DNA of 64,000 nt from Planctomycetota bacterium (GTDB lineage: Bacteria; Planctomycetota; UBA1135; GCA-002686595). The stretch spans positions 1-64,000 of the forward strand of contig NYYZ01000039.1 of assembly GCA_002686945.1 (NCBI GenBank), written 5' to 3'. Below, in pieces: positions 1 to 7,923 of this stretch. Position 1 is the first letter of the stretch. Every line of letters begins with the position of its first letter. Both the position numbers and the translations under genes were made by a program. The notes under the pieces are model-generated. The model did no database searches. It saw only the letters and a list, made by a program, of their open reading frames with translations, and was not told where the DNA came from.

Positions 1-492
1 CTTCTGGGTCAGCGATTCGAGCGGGTCGCTCAAAAATGCAAGCGGCCCAGGACCGCGGCGCTGGTACATGCGGCCACCGACTCCCTGCGCGAAGCCCTGG
101 TGGGAGCGCAGCTGCCCCTGATGTTCCACCATGCGGACCTGCGAGCGAAGCACCTGATCATCGACGATCAGGGAAAGGTACGTGCTACCTTGGACTTTGG
201 ATCCGCCGAGCCCGAGTTCCTGCCCCTCGTTGACCTGCTGCATCACCTCGGACATCAACGCAAACAGAAGCAGCAATGCAGCGCGCAGCAGGCCTGGAAG
301 GAACTGCGCAATCCGGCAACCCGCTCAGGACACGAGCAGCAGGCTCTTGAGGAACAAGCCCAGACCCTCAACATTGAAACTCACATCGTGGAAGCCATGC
401 TCGATGCCTATCCGCTCTTCGTGGCGGGCATGGCAGAAGCCAACTGGGACTGGAGCAGGCCCGAGTGGATTCACCGTGAGTTCGGATGGTAG
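1..492 (+). CDS. APH-like phosphotransferase/kinase, C-terminal part (5' end outside window)
   Basis: Frame 1 is open from the first base to the TAG at 490-492, so 163 C-terminal residues are visible and the start is missing. The motif HHADLRAKH followed by LDFGSAEPE and PLVDLLHHL fits the catalytic loop and metal-binding Asp region of the aminoglycoside phosphotransferase/choline kinase-like fold, where the usual pattern is HGDLHxxN then DFE/DWE. The catalytic loop is slightly unusual because Gly is replaced by Ala and the Asn position reads Lys-His. The substrate cannot be inferred; such enzymes act on sugars, amino alcohols or antibiotics, and some are fused to maltokinase or other domains. 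The next gene starts 185 bases downstream. Confidence 0.6.
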   Translation, partial: LLGQRFERVAQKCKRPRTAALVHAATDSLREALVGAQLPLMFHHADLRAKHLIIDDQGKVRATLDFGSAEPEFLPLVDLLHHLGHQRKQKQQCSAQQAWKELRNPATRSGHEQQALEEQAQTLNIETHIVEAMLDAYPLFVAGMAEANWDWSRPEWIHREFGW

Positions 493-658
493 ATGACCCA
501 TCCCGGGGATGGCTGGACGGTGGCGCCTGCCCCAGGGCGATGGTGCGCAGGAAACTCCGGAAAACGACGAAGATTCGGGCCTCAGGAGGCCCATCCCAAT
601 GAGATTCTTGGCTCCCTGGCCGATGATCACGTGGGAGCTTCCCGATCCCTGTCCCGCT

Positions 659-664
659 TAGACC
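659..664 (+). promoter_or_regulatory. Candidate -10 hexamer TAGACC upstream of fadE
   Basis: TAGACC ends 13 bases before the fadE ATG. It resembles the TAGACT/TACACT hexamers found close to other start codons in this window. No convincing -35 box or Shine-Dalgarno sequence is seen. Confidence 0.35.
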
Positions 665-677
665 CCTTTTCCTGGCC

Positions 678-3098
678 ATGACCCTGACCCTCATCATCGC
701 CGCCCTGGTTGGCGGCTGCTTGCTCTTCAGAGGCCATGCCTGGTTGAGTCTGGTCAGCACCCCGGCAGTGGTGATTGCTGGCTGGACCGCGACCCAAGGG
801 GACTTCGCAGCACCACAGATGGTCAGCACCTGCGTGCTCGTTCTCGTTGGACTCATTACCAGTGTGCCGAGTCTTCGGCGATGGATCCTGACCGGCCCAG
901 CCATGACCCTTGTTGCTCCCCTCCTGCCTCGAATGAGCCAGACCGAAAGAGTTGCCTTGGAAGCGGGCAGTGTTTGGTGGGACGGAGAACTCTTCAGCGG
1001 AAATCCAGATTGGGCCAAGCTCGCCGCGTTTGAAATACAGCCACTCTCCCCTGAAGAAGAATCGTTCCTGGAGCAAGAGGTCGAAACCCTCTGCCACATG
1101 ACCGACAGCTCGCAGGTGGATGACCTGGGAGACTTGCCCCCGGAAACCTGGGCTTACTTGAAAGCCAATGGCTTCATGGGCTTGATCATCCCCAAGAAAT
1201 ATGGTGGCCTTGGCTTTAGCGCGCGAGCAATCAGCGAGATCATCACCCGCTGTTCCAGTCACAATGTGACCCTCGCGATCACTGTCATGCTGCCCGCGTC
1301 TTTAGGCCCGGCAGAATTGCTCTTGCACTATGGCACGCAAGAGCAAAAGGAACACTGGCTGCCCCGCCTGGCCCGAGGCGACGAGATCCCGGCCTTTGCC
1401 CTGACCGAACCCCTGGCCGGTTCAGATGCGGCCTCCCTCACCAGTCGCGGGGTGATCTGCCACGAAGAATGGAAGGGCAAGAGAGCCCTGGGCGTGCGCC
1501 TGACATGGAACAAGAGATACATCACCCTTGCACCGGTGGCGACGCTCTTGGGTATCGCCTTCCAACTTGAGGATCCGGATGGGCTGATCGGAGATGAAGT
1601 CCAGCGCGGAATCACCCTTGCGCTGGTCCCCACGGATCTGCCCGGCGTGGAAATCGGCGACCGCCACGATCCCCTGGGGGTCAAGTTCATCAACGGACCA
1701 ACCACCGGCGAAGAGGTGTTCGTGCCCCTGAGCATGATCATTGGAGAGGCAGAACAGGTTGGCAATGGCTGGCGCATGCTGATGGACTGCCTCTCTGCTG
1801 GACGCTCCATCTCCCTGCCCGGGCTGGCAACGGGCGCGACCCAAACCACCCTGCGCACGGTAACTTCCTACGGACTCCTACGCGAACAGTTCGGCATGCC
1901 CATCGTGCGCTTCGAAGGGGTGGAAGAAAGAGTATCCAAGCTTGCCGGCCATGCCTGGTGGATGGACGCCGCCCGCCAACTGACCGCCGGGGCCGTGGCC
2001 AGCGGCGAAAAACCTGCGGTGCTCTCGGCGATCATGAAGGCCTACACGACCGAATACATGCGGACTACGGTCAACCAAGGCATGGATGTACTGGCGGGCG
2101 CTGCAATTTGCCGCGGACCGCGCAATGTGCTGGCGGGCTACTACCAGTCGATTCCCATTGGTATCACGGTAGAAGGCGCGAACATCCTTACGCGCACCAT
2201 GATCATCTTTGGCCAAGGAGCCCTGCGCTGCCACCCCTATGCCTTTGACGAAGTGGATGCGGTGGAGAAAAACGATGCAGCCCTCTTTGATCGGGCCTTT
2301 AGCGGGCATGTGGGCCATGTGGTCAGCACAGGATTCCGCGCCGCGCTCCTGGGTTGGAGCGCTGGCCTCCTCGCGAGCAATTCTCTGCCTGGCCGCACGG
2401 GACGCGCCACCCGCCAGGCCACTCGCCTGTCGGCGGCCTTTGCCCTGGTGTCCGAGGCGGCCATGATCACCCTGGGCGCAAACCTCAAGCGCAAGGAGCG
2501 CGTGACCGCTCGCCTTGCGGATGCCCTCGCGCACCTCTACTTCGCCAGCGCCGCGATCCACCGGGACGCCACACGGGGGCAACGCAGCGAAGAAGCGCCC
2601 TTCTTCGAGTGGGCCATGCGCACTCACCTGGGCGCGGTGGAAGATGCGATTTTGGGTGTGCTGGAGAACCTGGATTCGCGTTGGTTGGCGCGCAGCCTAC
2701 GCCTTCTGATGTTTCCTCTGGGTCGACAGACGAGCCCGCCCTCAGATGCCCTGGAGCAACAACTCGCACTTCTGGCCATCTCTGACGAGTCCGTGCGTAA
2801 CGACCTGACCCACAGTGTGCACCTGCCGAAGCCAGAACGGGGCGGTCTCGGTGCCCTCGAACAGGGACGCGAGGTTGTGCTGAAGGTGCGGCCCCTGCGC
2901 AAGCGACTGAACACAGCCGTTCACTCGGGCGAACTGCCCAAGGGTAGTGAAGCACAGGTCACCGAAGCCGCCCTTGAGAAGGGCCTGATCACCCAAGAGG
3001 AGGCGCAGCTGATCGAAGAAGCGCGTCTCCTGCAAGAGGACCTGATCCAAGTGGACACCTTCGGACCCGAAGCCTATCGCGCCCGCTGCGGCTCCTGA
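678..3098 (+). CDS. fadE: Acyl-CoA dehydrogenase, FadE family
   Basis: This FAD-dependent enzyme introduces the trans-2 double bond in acyl-CoA, the first step of beta-oxidation, and passes electrons to ETF. The 806 residues match the long FadE type (about 815 in E. coli). Two or three hydrophobic segments lie in the first 70 residues. The N-terminal and middle acyl-CoA dehydrogenase domains follow (FALTEPLAGSDA, a substrate/FAD loop), and the catalytic Glu region reads TVEGANILTR. A C-terminal DUF1974-like extension of about 300 residues completes it. ATG 678 is chosen because the FadE-type membrane segment begins directly there. etfB and etfA, encoding the likely electron acceptor, lie 9 kb downstream in the same orientation. 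Confidence 0.93.
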   Translation: MTLTLIIAALVGGCLLFRGHAWLSLVSTPAVVIAGWTATQGDFAAPQMVSTCVLVLVGLITSVPSLRRWILTGPAMTLVAPLLPRMSQTERVALEAGSVWWDGELFSGNPDWAKLAAFEIQPLSPEEESFLEQEVETLCHMTDSSQVDDLGDLPPETWAYLKANGFMGLIIPKKYGGLGFSARAISEIITRCSSHNVTLAITVMLPASLGPAELLLHYGTQEQKEHWLPRLARGDEIPAFALTEPLAGSDAASLTSRGVICHEEWKGKRALGVRLTWNKRYITLAPVATLLGIAFQLEDPDGLIGDEVQRGITLALVPTDLPGVEIGDRHDPLGVKFINGPTTGEEVFVPLSMIIGEAEQVGNGWRMLMDCLSAGRSISLPGLATGATQTTLRTVTSYGLLREQFGMPIVRFEGVEERVSKLAGHAWWMDAARQLTAGAVASGEKPAVLSAIMKAYTTEYMRTTVNQGMDVLAGAAICRGPRNVLAGYYQSIPIGITVEGANILTRTMIIFGQGALRCHPYAFDEVDAVEKNDAALFDRAFSGHVGHVVSTGFRAALLGWSAGLLASNSLPGRTGRATRQATRLSAAFALVSEAAMITLGANLKRKERVTARLADALAHLYFASAAIHRDATRGQRSEEAPFFEWAMRTHLGAVEDAILGVLENLDSRWLARSLRLLMFPLGRQTSPPSDALEQQLALLAISDESVRNDLTHSVHLPKPERGGLGALEQGREVVLKVRPLRKRLNTAVHSGELPKGSEAQVTEAALEKGLITQEEAQLIEEARLLQEDLIQVDTFGPEAYRARCGS

Positions 3099-3243
3099 GC
3101 GGGGAGAAGCAAAGGGACTGGATCAATCTGAGGCATAGGGAACTACCCCAAGGAGCATGTACGCCACAAAGCGTGTCCCAGGTTGATGTTCGAGTCCATG
3201 ACCGCTCCGAGCGCGCCCCTCCCTGAGTCGATGAGGAAGCAAG

Positions 3244-3828
3244 ATGCTTCTCTCCTCCTCACGCCGAAGCGCTCTCCTTCACCGGGTGCGCTCCAATCAG
3301 GGTATGACCCTGATCGAAGTCATGGTCAGCGTATTGGTTCTGACCCTGTGCACATGGATGCTCAGCACTACGCTCATGGCATCTGCCCACCATGCGGACA
3401 GCAAACGGGAACGGGCGCTGGCAGTGAACAGCGCGGCGAATCTGTTGGAGCACCTGCACGCCTTGCCCTTTGATCAGGTCTTCGCACTCTACAACGAAAG
3501 CCCCGAAGACGACCCCCTGGGCCCAGGTACAGCCCCAGGCTCGCACTTCCCAGTAGAAGGCCTTGAGCCCCTCTTGAAAGACGCAGATGGTTTCGTCGGC
3601 CGTCTGCTCCTGCCGAGCCCTGGCCCCAGCCTTCGCGAAGACACAGACAACAAACGGCTAGGACTGCCGCGAGATCTGAACGGAGACTTGAATATCGATG
3701 AAGAAGACCACCGAGGCGACTATCTGATCCTGCCACTGGTGATCGAAGTCGAGTGGCAGGGCTCCGCCGGCCGCAGGCTCTTCAACCTGGAGACAATTCT
3801 CTCTGGCATCGGGAGACACGACCAGTGA
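3244..3828 (+). CDS. Prepilin-like protein with type IV methylation motif, PilV type
   Basis: A short basic leader precedes a class III signal motif, QG/MTLIEVMVSV. Prepilin peptidase would cut after Gly20, and Glu25 is the conserved +5 glutamate, followed by a hydrophobic helix. At 194 residues it is the size of a minor pilin or pseudopilin of the PilV/GspI type. A GGAAG Shine-Dalgarno-like sequence lies 5 bases before ATG 3244. The stop TGA (3826-3828) overlaps the GTG start of the next pilin gene, so the two are probably translationally coupled. It is first of a run of three prepilin-like genes; whether they serve a type IV pilus or a type II secretion system cannot be told because no core genes are present. 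Confidence 0.85.
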   Translation: MLLSSSRRSALLHRVRSNQGMTLIEVMVSVLVLTLCTWMLSTTLMASAHHADSKRERALAVNSAANLLEHLHALPFDQVFALYNESPEDDPLGPGTAPGSHFPVEGLEPLLKDADGFVGRLLLPSPGPSLREDTDNKRLGLPRDLNGDLNIDEEDHRGDYLILPLVIEVEWQGSAGRRLFNLETILSGIGRHDQ

Positions 3829-4439
3829 TCCGTTCGCGAGCTGGATTCCCCCTGATCGAGCTGATGGTCGCCATGACGATCTTCGGTTTGGTGTCTGCCA
3901 ACATGATGATGATTTCCAAGAGTGGAGCCAACGCGATCAAGAACGAAGCTTTTCATTCGACCCTGGAAGACGAAGCCAACTTGACCTCCAACCGCATTCG
4001 CAAGGCATTGCTCTCGGCTTCGGCGGATTCCCTGGACCCGGTTATCCCCGCGCCATTAGGAAGCGATCACATGCAGTTCCAGATGACCCTGGGGGCAGAT
4101 GAGCAGGGCGAGACACTCTTTGGAGAACCGGAGAAGATCCACTGGGCCGCAGACCCGGATGGCCGCGGCCGCGTGCTCTGGACCACATCCCCCTCCCTGC
4201 CCAATGAGCGCACCCTGGTCTGGTCCAGCGCGATACCGAACCTCGCAAACGGGGAGCTGGCCAACGGACTCGATGACAACGCAAACCTCTTGACCGACGA
4301 GACCGGCCTGGCCTTCGCCGTACATGAACAGGAGGAGCTCAAGCGAGAGGTGGAAGTCTTTCTAACGGTTCTTCGCATCGACCCCAATGGCAAACCGACA
4401 CCAAGCCAGCGCCGCATCCTTGTCACTTGTAGAAACTGA
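3825..4439 (+). CDS. Prepilin-like protein with type IV methylation motif, PilW/GspJ type
   Basis: The start is placed at GTG 3825, which overlaps the TGA of the previous gene and leaves a typical short leader, VIRSRAG/FPLIELMVAM. Cleavage would follow Gly7 and Glu12 is the +5 residue. Reading from the more upstream in-frame start would add 24 residues with no leader character. The remaining globular part of this 204-residue protein has no enzymatic motif. Position between PilV-like and PilX-like genes suggests a minor pilin of the PilW type. The next gene begins 2 bases after the stop. Confidence 0.82.
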   Translation: MIRSRAGFPLIELMVAMTIFGLVSANMMMISKSGANAIKNEAFHSTLEDEANLTSNRIRKALLSASADSLDPVIPAPLGSDHMQFQMTLGADEQGETLFGEPEKIHWAADPDGRGRVLWTTSPSLPNERTLVWSSAIPNLANGELANGLDDNANLLTDETGLAFAVHEQEELKREVEVFLTVLRIDPNGKPTPSQRRILVTCRN

Positions 4440-4441
4440 AC

Positions 4442-6130
4442 ATGCAATACACTTCATTCAGGGCCCTCCAACGGGCTCCCAAAGCGCGCCGCGGTGGTGC
4501 ACTGATTGCCTCTCTGATCGTTGCCACTCTTCTGGCCGGCCTCGGCGCGGGACTGGTGCAAGTGCAGACTGCCATAACGCGCCGACAAATGTCCGCCATT
4601 GACCAGACCCGAGCCATGTACATGGCCGAAGCGGGACTGGCAGAAGCCTTCCTTGCTCTGGCCCAGGGCAAGAGTGGTGCCATCGCGGATGCCGCCCAAC
4701 CAGCAGAACTGGGGGGCGGCCTGTTTTGGGTGGAAGCCACGGAAGGAGCTGATGGTCAAGTCCTGCTGCGCTGCACAGGTATGATCGAACGGGCCCACGC
4801 GACACTTGAGTCAGTGGTCGAACGCTCGGTCAGCCCCTTCGGACGCCTGGGATTCTTCGGTCTGGAAGAAGTGGTCCTTCGCAAGGGTGCGCGCATACTG
4901 GCAGACAGAGATCAACCGGCCCTCGTACGCTCCAACGGAGATGTCTCCTTGGCGCCGTCAACGGGAGGCAACCTGATCGAAGGCCGCATCATCGCAGGTA
5001 CGAATGGTCTGATCGCCATGGGACCAGGCAGCAGCGTGAGCACTGGTATGGAGCAGGCCAAGCGTACGGCGGTCCTGCCCGAGATTCTCGTCCCCAACCT
5101 CCCCCTGGGAGACCTGCAGCAAGCTCTGCAGCCCGAGCGCGCGAACATAGGACCAGGAGGGTTGGATGCAGAGGAACTGGAAGTGGACGGAGGACAAGAG
5201 GTTCGCTTGATCGGGCCCTTGGTACTGGCCCTCGACACTCTGGAGGTGAATGACGGCGGAAGCCTCTTGATCGATGCCAGCGCAGGACCAGTGATCCTTC
5301 ACGTACGCGATGAACTCACAATGGAGGAGGGCTCGATATGGCAGCACGAAGCGGGAACAATCAGCGATGTCTCGCTTTTCTTCCATGGGAGGGACGCTGT
5401 GGATTGGAAGGTCAAAGGGGTCTTCAGGGGAGCCATTGTAGCCCTGGAACAGGACTGGACCTTGACAGGTGAACTGGACTTTCAGGGCTCCATCGCGGTC
5501 AAGAGTCTGGAACTCTTGGCAGATGTCCAGGTGCGTGGATCCGAAGAAGCGACCAACTTGATTGCCGGTGTTCCGTCAGTCCCAACCCTGGTGGCCTGGC
5601 AATTCAGCGACGCTCCAGACGTAGAGATTCTGGACTGTCTGGCAGACCCAAAGCACTGGCTGAAGCAGCAGAAGATCGAGCCCGTGAAGAGTTCCAGCGC
5701 AGCCGCAGAGAGCGAGGTCTCTTTGCAATATGTCACAGAGGACGGAGCGATCGGTGTCTACCAAGGGCTCCCTTCCGAGTTCGATTTCAGCAAGGCAAGC
5801 TCAGTAGTGCAGCAGGTCTGGATGGACGGATTGATCGGCGAAGGACAACTCGGTCCGCCGCCCGCACCCCTGCCCTCATACGCAAGTCCGGTAGACAAGA
5901 GTTCATCAAGCAAGAACCGAAGAAAGAACAAGGGTCACGGCTCCCACAAGCAAGGCGGTGATGGGCACAAGGGCCAAACTGGTCACGGTGCCAACCCCAA
6001 GAACAAGCACAAGCAGGCAGGATCAAAGAAACAGCACGGTCAGAACGCCAATCACAAGGACTCGAAGAAGAAGCACGGCCACAAGGGCCACAAGGACCAC
6101 AAGGTGAACAAGCACAGCAGCGATGACTGA
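4442..6130 (+). CDS. PilX-like protein with long His/Lys-rich C-terminal tail
   Basis: Residues about 18-42 form a hydrophobic helix (GGALIASLIVATLLAGLGAG) after a basic N-terminus, followed by YMAEAGLAEAFLAL. This matches the N-terminal region of PilX-type minor pilins, which lack a strict G/xxxxE site. The rest of the 562 residues is long for the family. Residues about 130-400 look beta-rich. From about residue 485 to the end the sequence is almost only Lys, His, Gly, Asn, Gln, Ser and Asp in repeats such as HGHKGHKDHK. This tail is low-complexity and strongly basic; metal or polyanion binding at the cell surface is inference only. It lies in the pilin run and the next gene starts 6 bases later. 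Confidence 0.72.
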   Translation: MQYTSFRALQRAPKARRGGALIASLIVATLLAGLGAGLVQVQTAITRRQMSAIDQTRAMYMAEAGLAEAFLALAQGKSGAIADAAQPAELGGGLFWVEATEGADGQVLLRCTGMIERAHATLESVVERSVSPFGRLGFFGLEEVVLRKGARILADRDQPALVRSNGDVSLAPSTGGNLIEGRIIAGTNGLIAMGPGSSVSTGMEQAKRTAVLPEILVPNLPLGDLQQALQPERANIGPGGLDAEELEVDGGQEVRLIGPLVLALDTLEVNDGGSLLIDASAGPVILHVRDELTMEEGSIWQHEAGTISDVSLFFHGRDAVDWKVKGVFRGAIVALEQDWTLTGELDFQGSIAVKSLELLADVQVRGSEEATNLIAGVPSVPTLVAWQFSDAPDVEILDCLADPKHWLKQQKIEPVKSSSAAAESEVSLQYVTEDGAIGVYQGLPSEFDFSKASSVVQQVWMDGLIGEGQLGPPPAPLPSYASPVDKSSSSKNRRKNKGHGSHKQGGDGHKGQTGHGANPKNKHKQAGSKKQHGQNANHKDSKKKHGHKGHKDHKVNKHSSDD

Positions 6131-6136
6131 CACCCC

Positions 6137-7336
6137 ATGATCTCGTCCCTCCTGCTCCTGCCCCTGTTTGTGACACCAGCCCTTCCCCAGGAGGCGCCGG
6201 TCGTCCATTGGTTGCAGAATCAAGGCGCGGCCCACCCCACCGCGAAAGAATTGGTGACTGAGTTGGGGCAACGGGGAGCTAAGGGTCTCCTGGACTTGGA
6301 ACGAGCACTGGGAGCACGCATCACCCATCCAGCTTGGGAGCGAACCCTGAACGGATTGCCCCAGCAGGCAGTCCTGCGCATGCAGACAACCCCCAGCGCC
6401 GAGCTGCGCATCTTTGGCATGCTAGCCGCCCATCGCCATGGGAACGCGGAATGCTTGGGTGCTCTCGTACAGCTGTCAAAGCTGCCCGATACCACTGCGC
6501 TGCCACAACGCCAACAAACTGGCGCGCGCCTCGCCGATGCCCTTGCCGCGATCTTCCGGCGCGATCATCAAGCCCTGCCCAAACTGAATTGGAATACGAT
6601 TCCCCGGGAACATCTGCCTCCTCTTGCGGATCGTCTGGGTGGCCTTGCTGACCCGCGCGCGTTCGAGGCCCTGATACGATTGATGGACGGAGAGACCGGC
6701 CTGGAACAGGCCGCGCTCTCTGCCATCGCACACCTCGCACGCACGATTTCACTACAGCCTGCGGACGCGGAGTTGCGCAGAGTTCGCTACCGCCTGGAAC
6801 ACCCAGCATTCAGTCTGCGCATGCTCGCTTGCCAGGCTCTCGGATTGCTGCATGATGAAGAAAGTGCACACTTGCTCCAGGAGCGCCTGTCGGATCCCTC
6901 ATCGTCCGTACGCAGCGCCGCCCACACCGCCCTGAAACGGATCACAGGCCTGCGTCTGCACGCGGGACCAAAGGCCTGGCTCTCATGGATCCGCGAACAA
7001 GATAACTGGTGGAATGAGCGCAGTAGCAAGGTGCTGAGCGCCTTGCCCCTGGCCAGGGGAGCTGAGCGCACGGCACTCCTGCGCGAACTTGCAGGCGCCC
7101 GCCTTCATCGACGCGCCCTGACCAGGGAACTGTTGTCCTTGCTCGATCAGAGCCAGGGAGAAAGCCTGCGTCTTCTGCTGTCAGCCATCGTGGCCCTCGA
7201 CAGCCCCCAGGCGCTGCCCGCAATCACCTTGCTCCTGAGCCATCCCGAGCGGGAAGTACGAACCGCCGCAAATCAGGCCCTCTACGCCCTGAGAGGCTCA
7301 AGAACCTCAACACCGGATTCCAGGGACGCCCTCTGA
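6137..7336 (+). CDS. Secreted HEAT-repeat protein
   Basis: The first 17 residues (MISSLLLLPLFVTPALP) look like a signal peptide. The 399-residue protein contains several helical repeats of the HEAT/PBS-lyase kind, for example RMLACQALGLLHDEESAHLL, VRSAAHTALKRITG and VRTAANQALYALRG near the C-terminus. HEAT arrays are protein-binding scaffolds and no catalytic motif is seen. It follows the pilin run by 6 bases with no separate promoter visible, so a role as an exported partner of that system is possible but unproven. Confidence 0.7.
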   Translation: MISSLLLLPLFVTPALPQEAPVVHWLQNQGAAHPTAKELVTELGQRGAKGLLDLERALGARITHPAWERTLNGLPQQAVLRMQTTPSAELRIFGMLAAHRHGNAECLGALVQLSKLPDTTALPQRQQTGARLADALAAIFRRDHQALPKLNWNTIPREHLPPLADRLGGLADPRAFEALIRLMDGETGLEQAALSAIAHLARTISLQPADAELRRVRYRLEHPAFSLRMLACQALGLLHDEESAHLLQERLSDPSSSVRSAAHTALKRITGLRLHAGPKAWLSWIREQDNWWNERSSKVLSALPLARGAERTALLRELAGARLHRRALTRELLSLLDQSQGESLRLLLSAIVALDSPQALPAITLLLSHPEREVRTAANQALYALRGSRTSTPDSRDAL

Positions 7337-7411
7337 ACCTCAGCCAAGCCCCACGATCAACGCAGTCAACCTGACTGAAGAAGAACCCTTAGCACCCAAT
7401 TCAAACCCATC

Positions 7412-7909
7412 ATGACACGCAAACGATTTCAACGACGCCGCAAGCTGATCAAGCCCAGTTTGCAACTCAAGCTGACGGCGGTTTTCACGGGGCTCTGCGC
7501 CTTGTCTCTGCTGCTGCAATTCATCCTGTTCCAGTCAGCCTTGACCTCTGCAGCTCTGGAGCTACCCGCTGACAGCGCCCGCATGTTGGACTTGAGCCAG
7601 AGCATCGTGCTCAAGGTACTGACGATTTCGTTCCTGATTTGCCTGCCGGTGACCTTCCTGGTGGGAATCATGACCACCTTCAGGTTTGCCGGTCCGGTAT
7701 GGCGCTTCGAGACATTCTTGAAGTCCATCCTGCGGGGAGAAAAGCCACGAGACTTCACCCTGCGCAAAGGTGATCAGCTGACCGAGTTGGCAGATCTCCT
7801 GGTGCGCTCCACACAGCCCCTACGGGCAGAGAGCCCTCAAGACGCCCCCAGATCTGGAACTCCCACCAACCGTCCCTCCGTCCCTGCCGGCTTGCGCAGA
7901 GTCTCTTGA
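7412..7909 (+). CDS. Two-helix membrane protein with HAMP-like segment
   Basis: The 165-residue protein has a very basic N-terminus (MTRKRFQRRRK), a first transmembrane helix at about 22-45 and a second at about 67-90. A HAMP-like cytoplasmic segment follows (FRFAGPVWRFETFLK, then RKGDQLTELADLL). It has no kinase, methyl-accepting or effector domain; the C-terminal 35 residues are Pro/Ser/Arg-rich and probably disordered. It stands 14 bases before a histidine kinase gene, which suggests an accessory sensor or adaptor of that two-component system. Confidence 0.65.
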   Translation: MTRKRFQRRRKLIKPSLQLKLTAVFTGLCALSLLLQFILFQSALTSAALELPADSARMLDLSQSIVLKVLTISFLICLPVTFLVGIMTTFRFAGPVWRFETFLKSILRGEKPRDFTLRKGDQLTELADLLVRSTQPLRAESPQDAPRSGTPTNRPSVPAGLRRVS

Positions 7910-7923
7910 CCTTCAACTGATCC

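Noticed and set aside
493-681. A 62-codon frame from ATG right after the first stop to a TGA overlapping the fadE ATG
   Set aside because: The position looks operon-like, but the peptide has no hydrophobic, catalytic or conserved pattern and codon use is not like the neighbours; the fadE -10 hexamer lies inside it.
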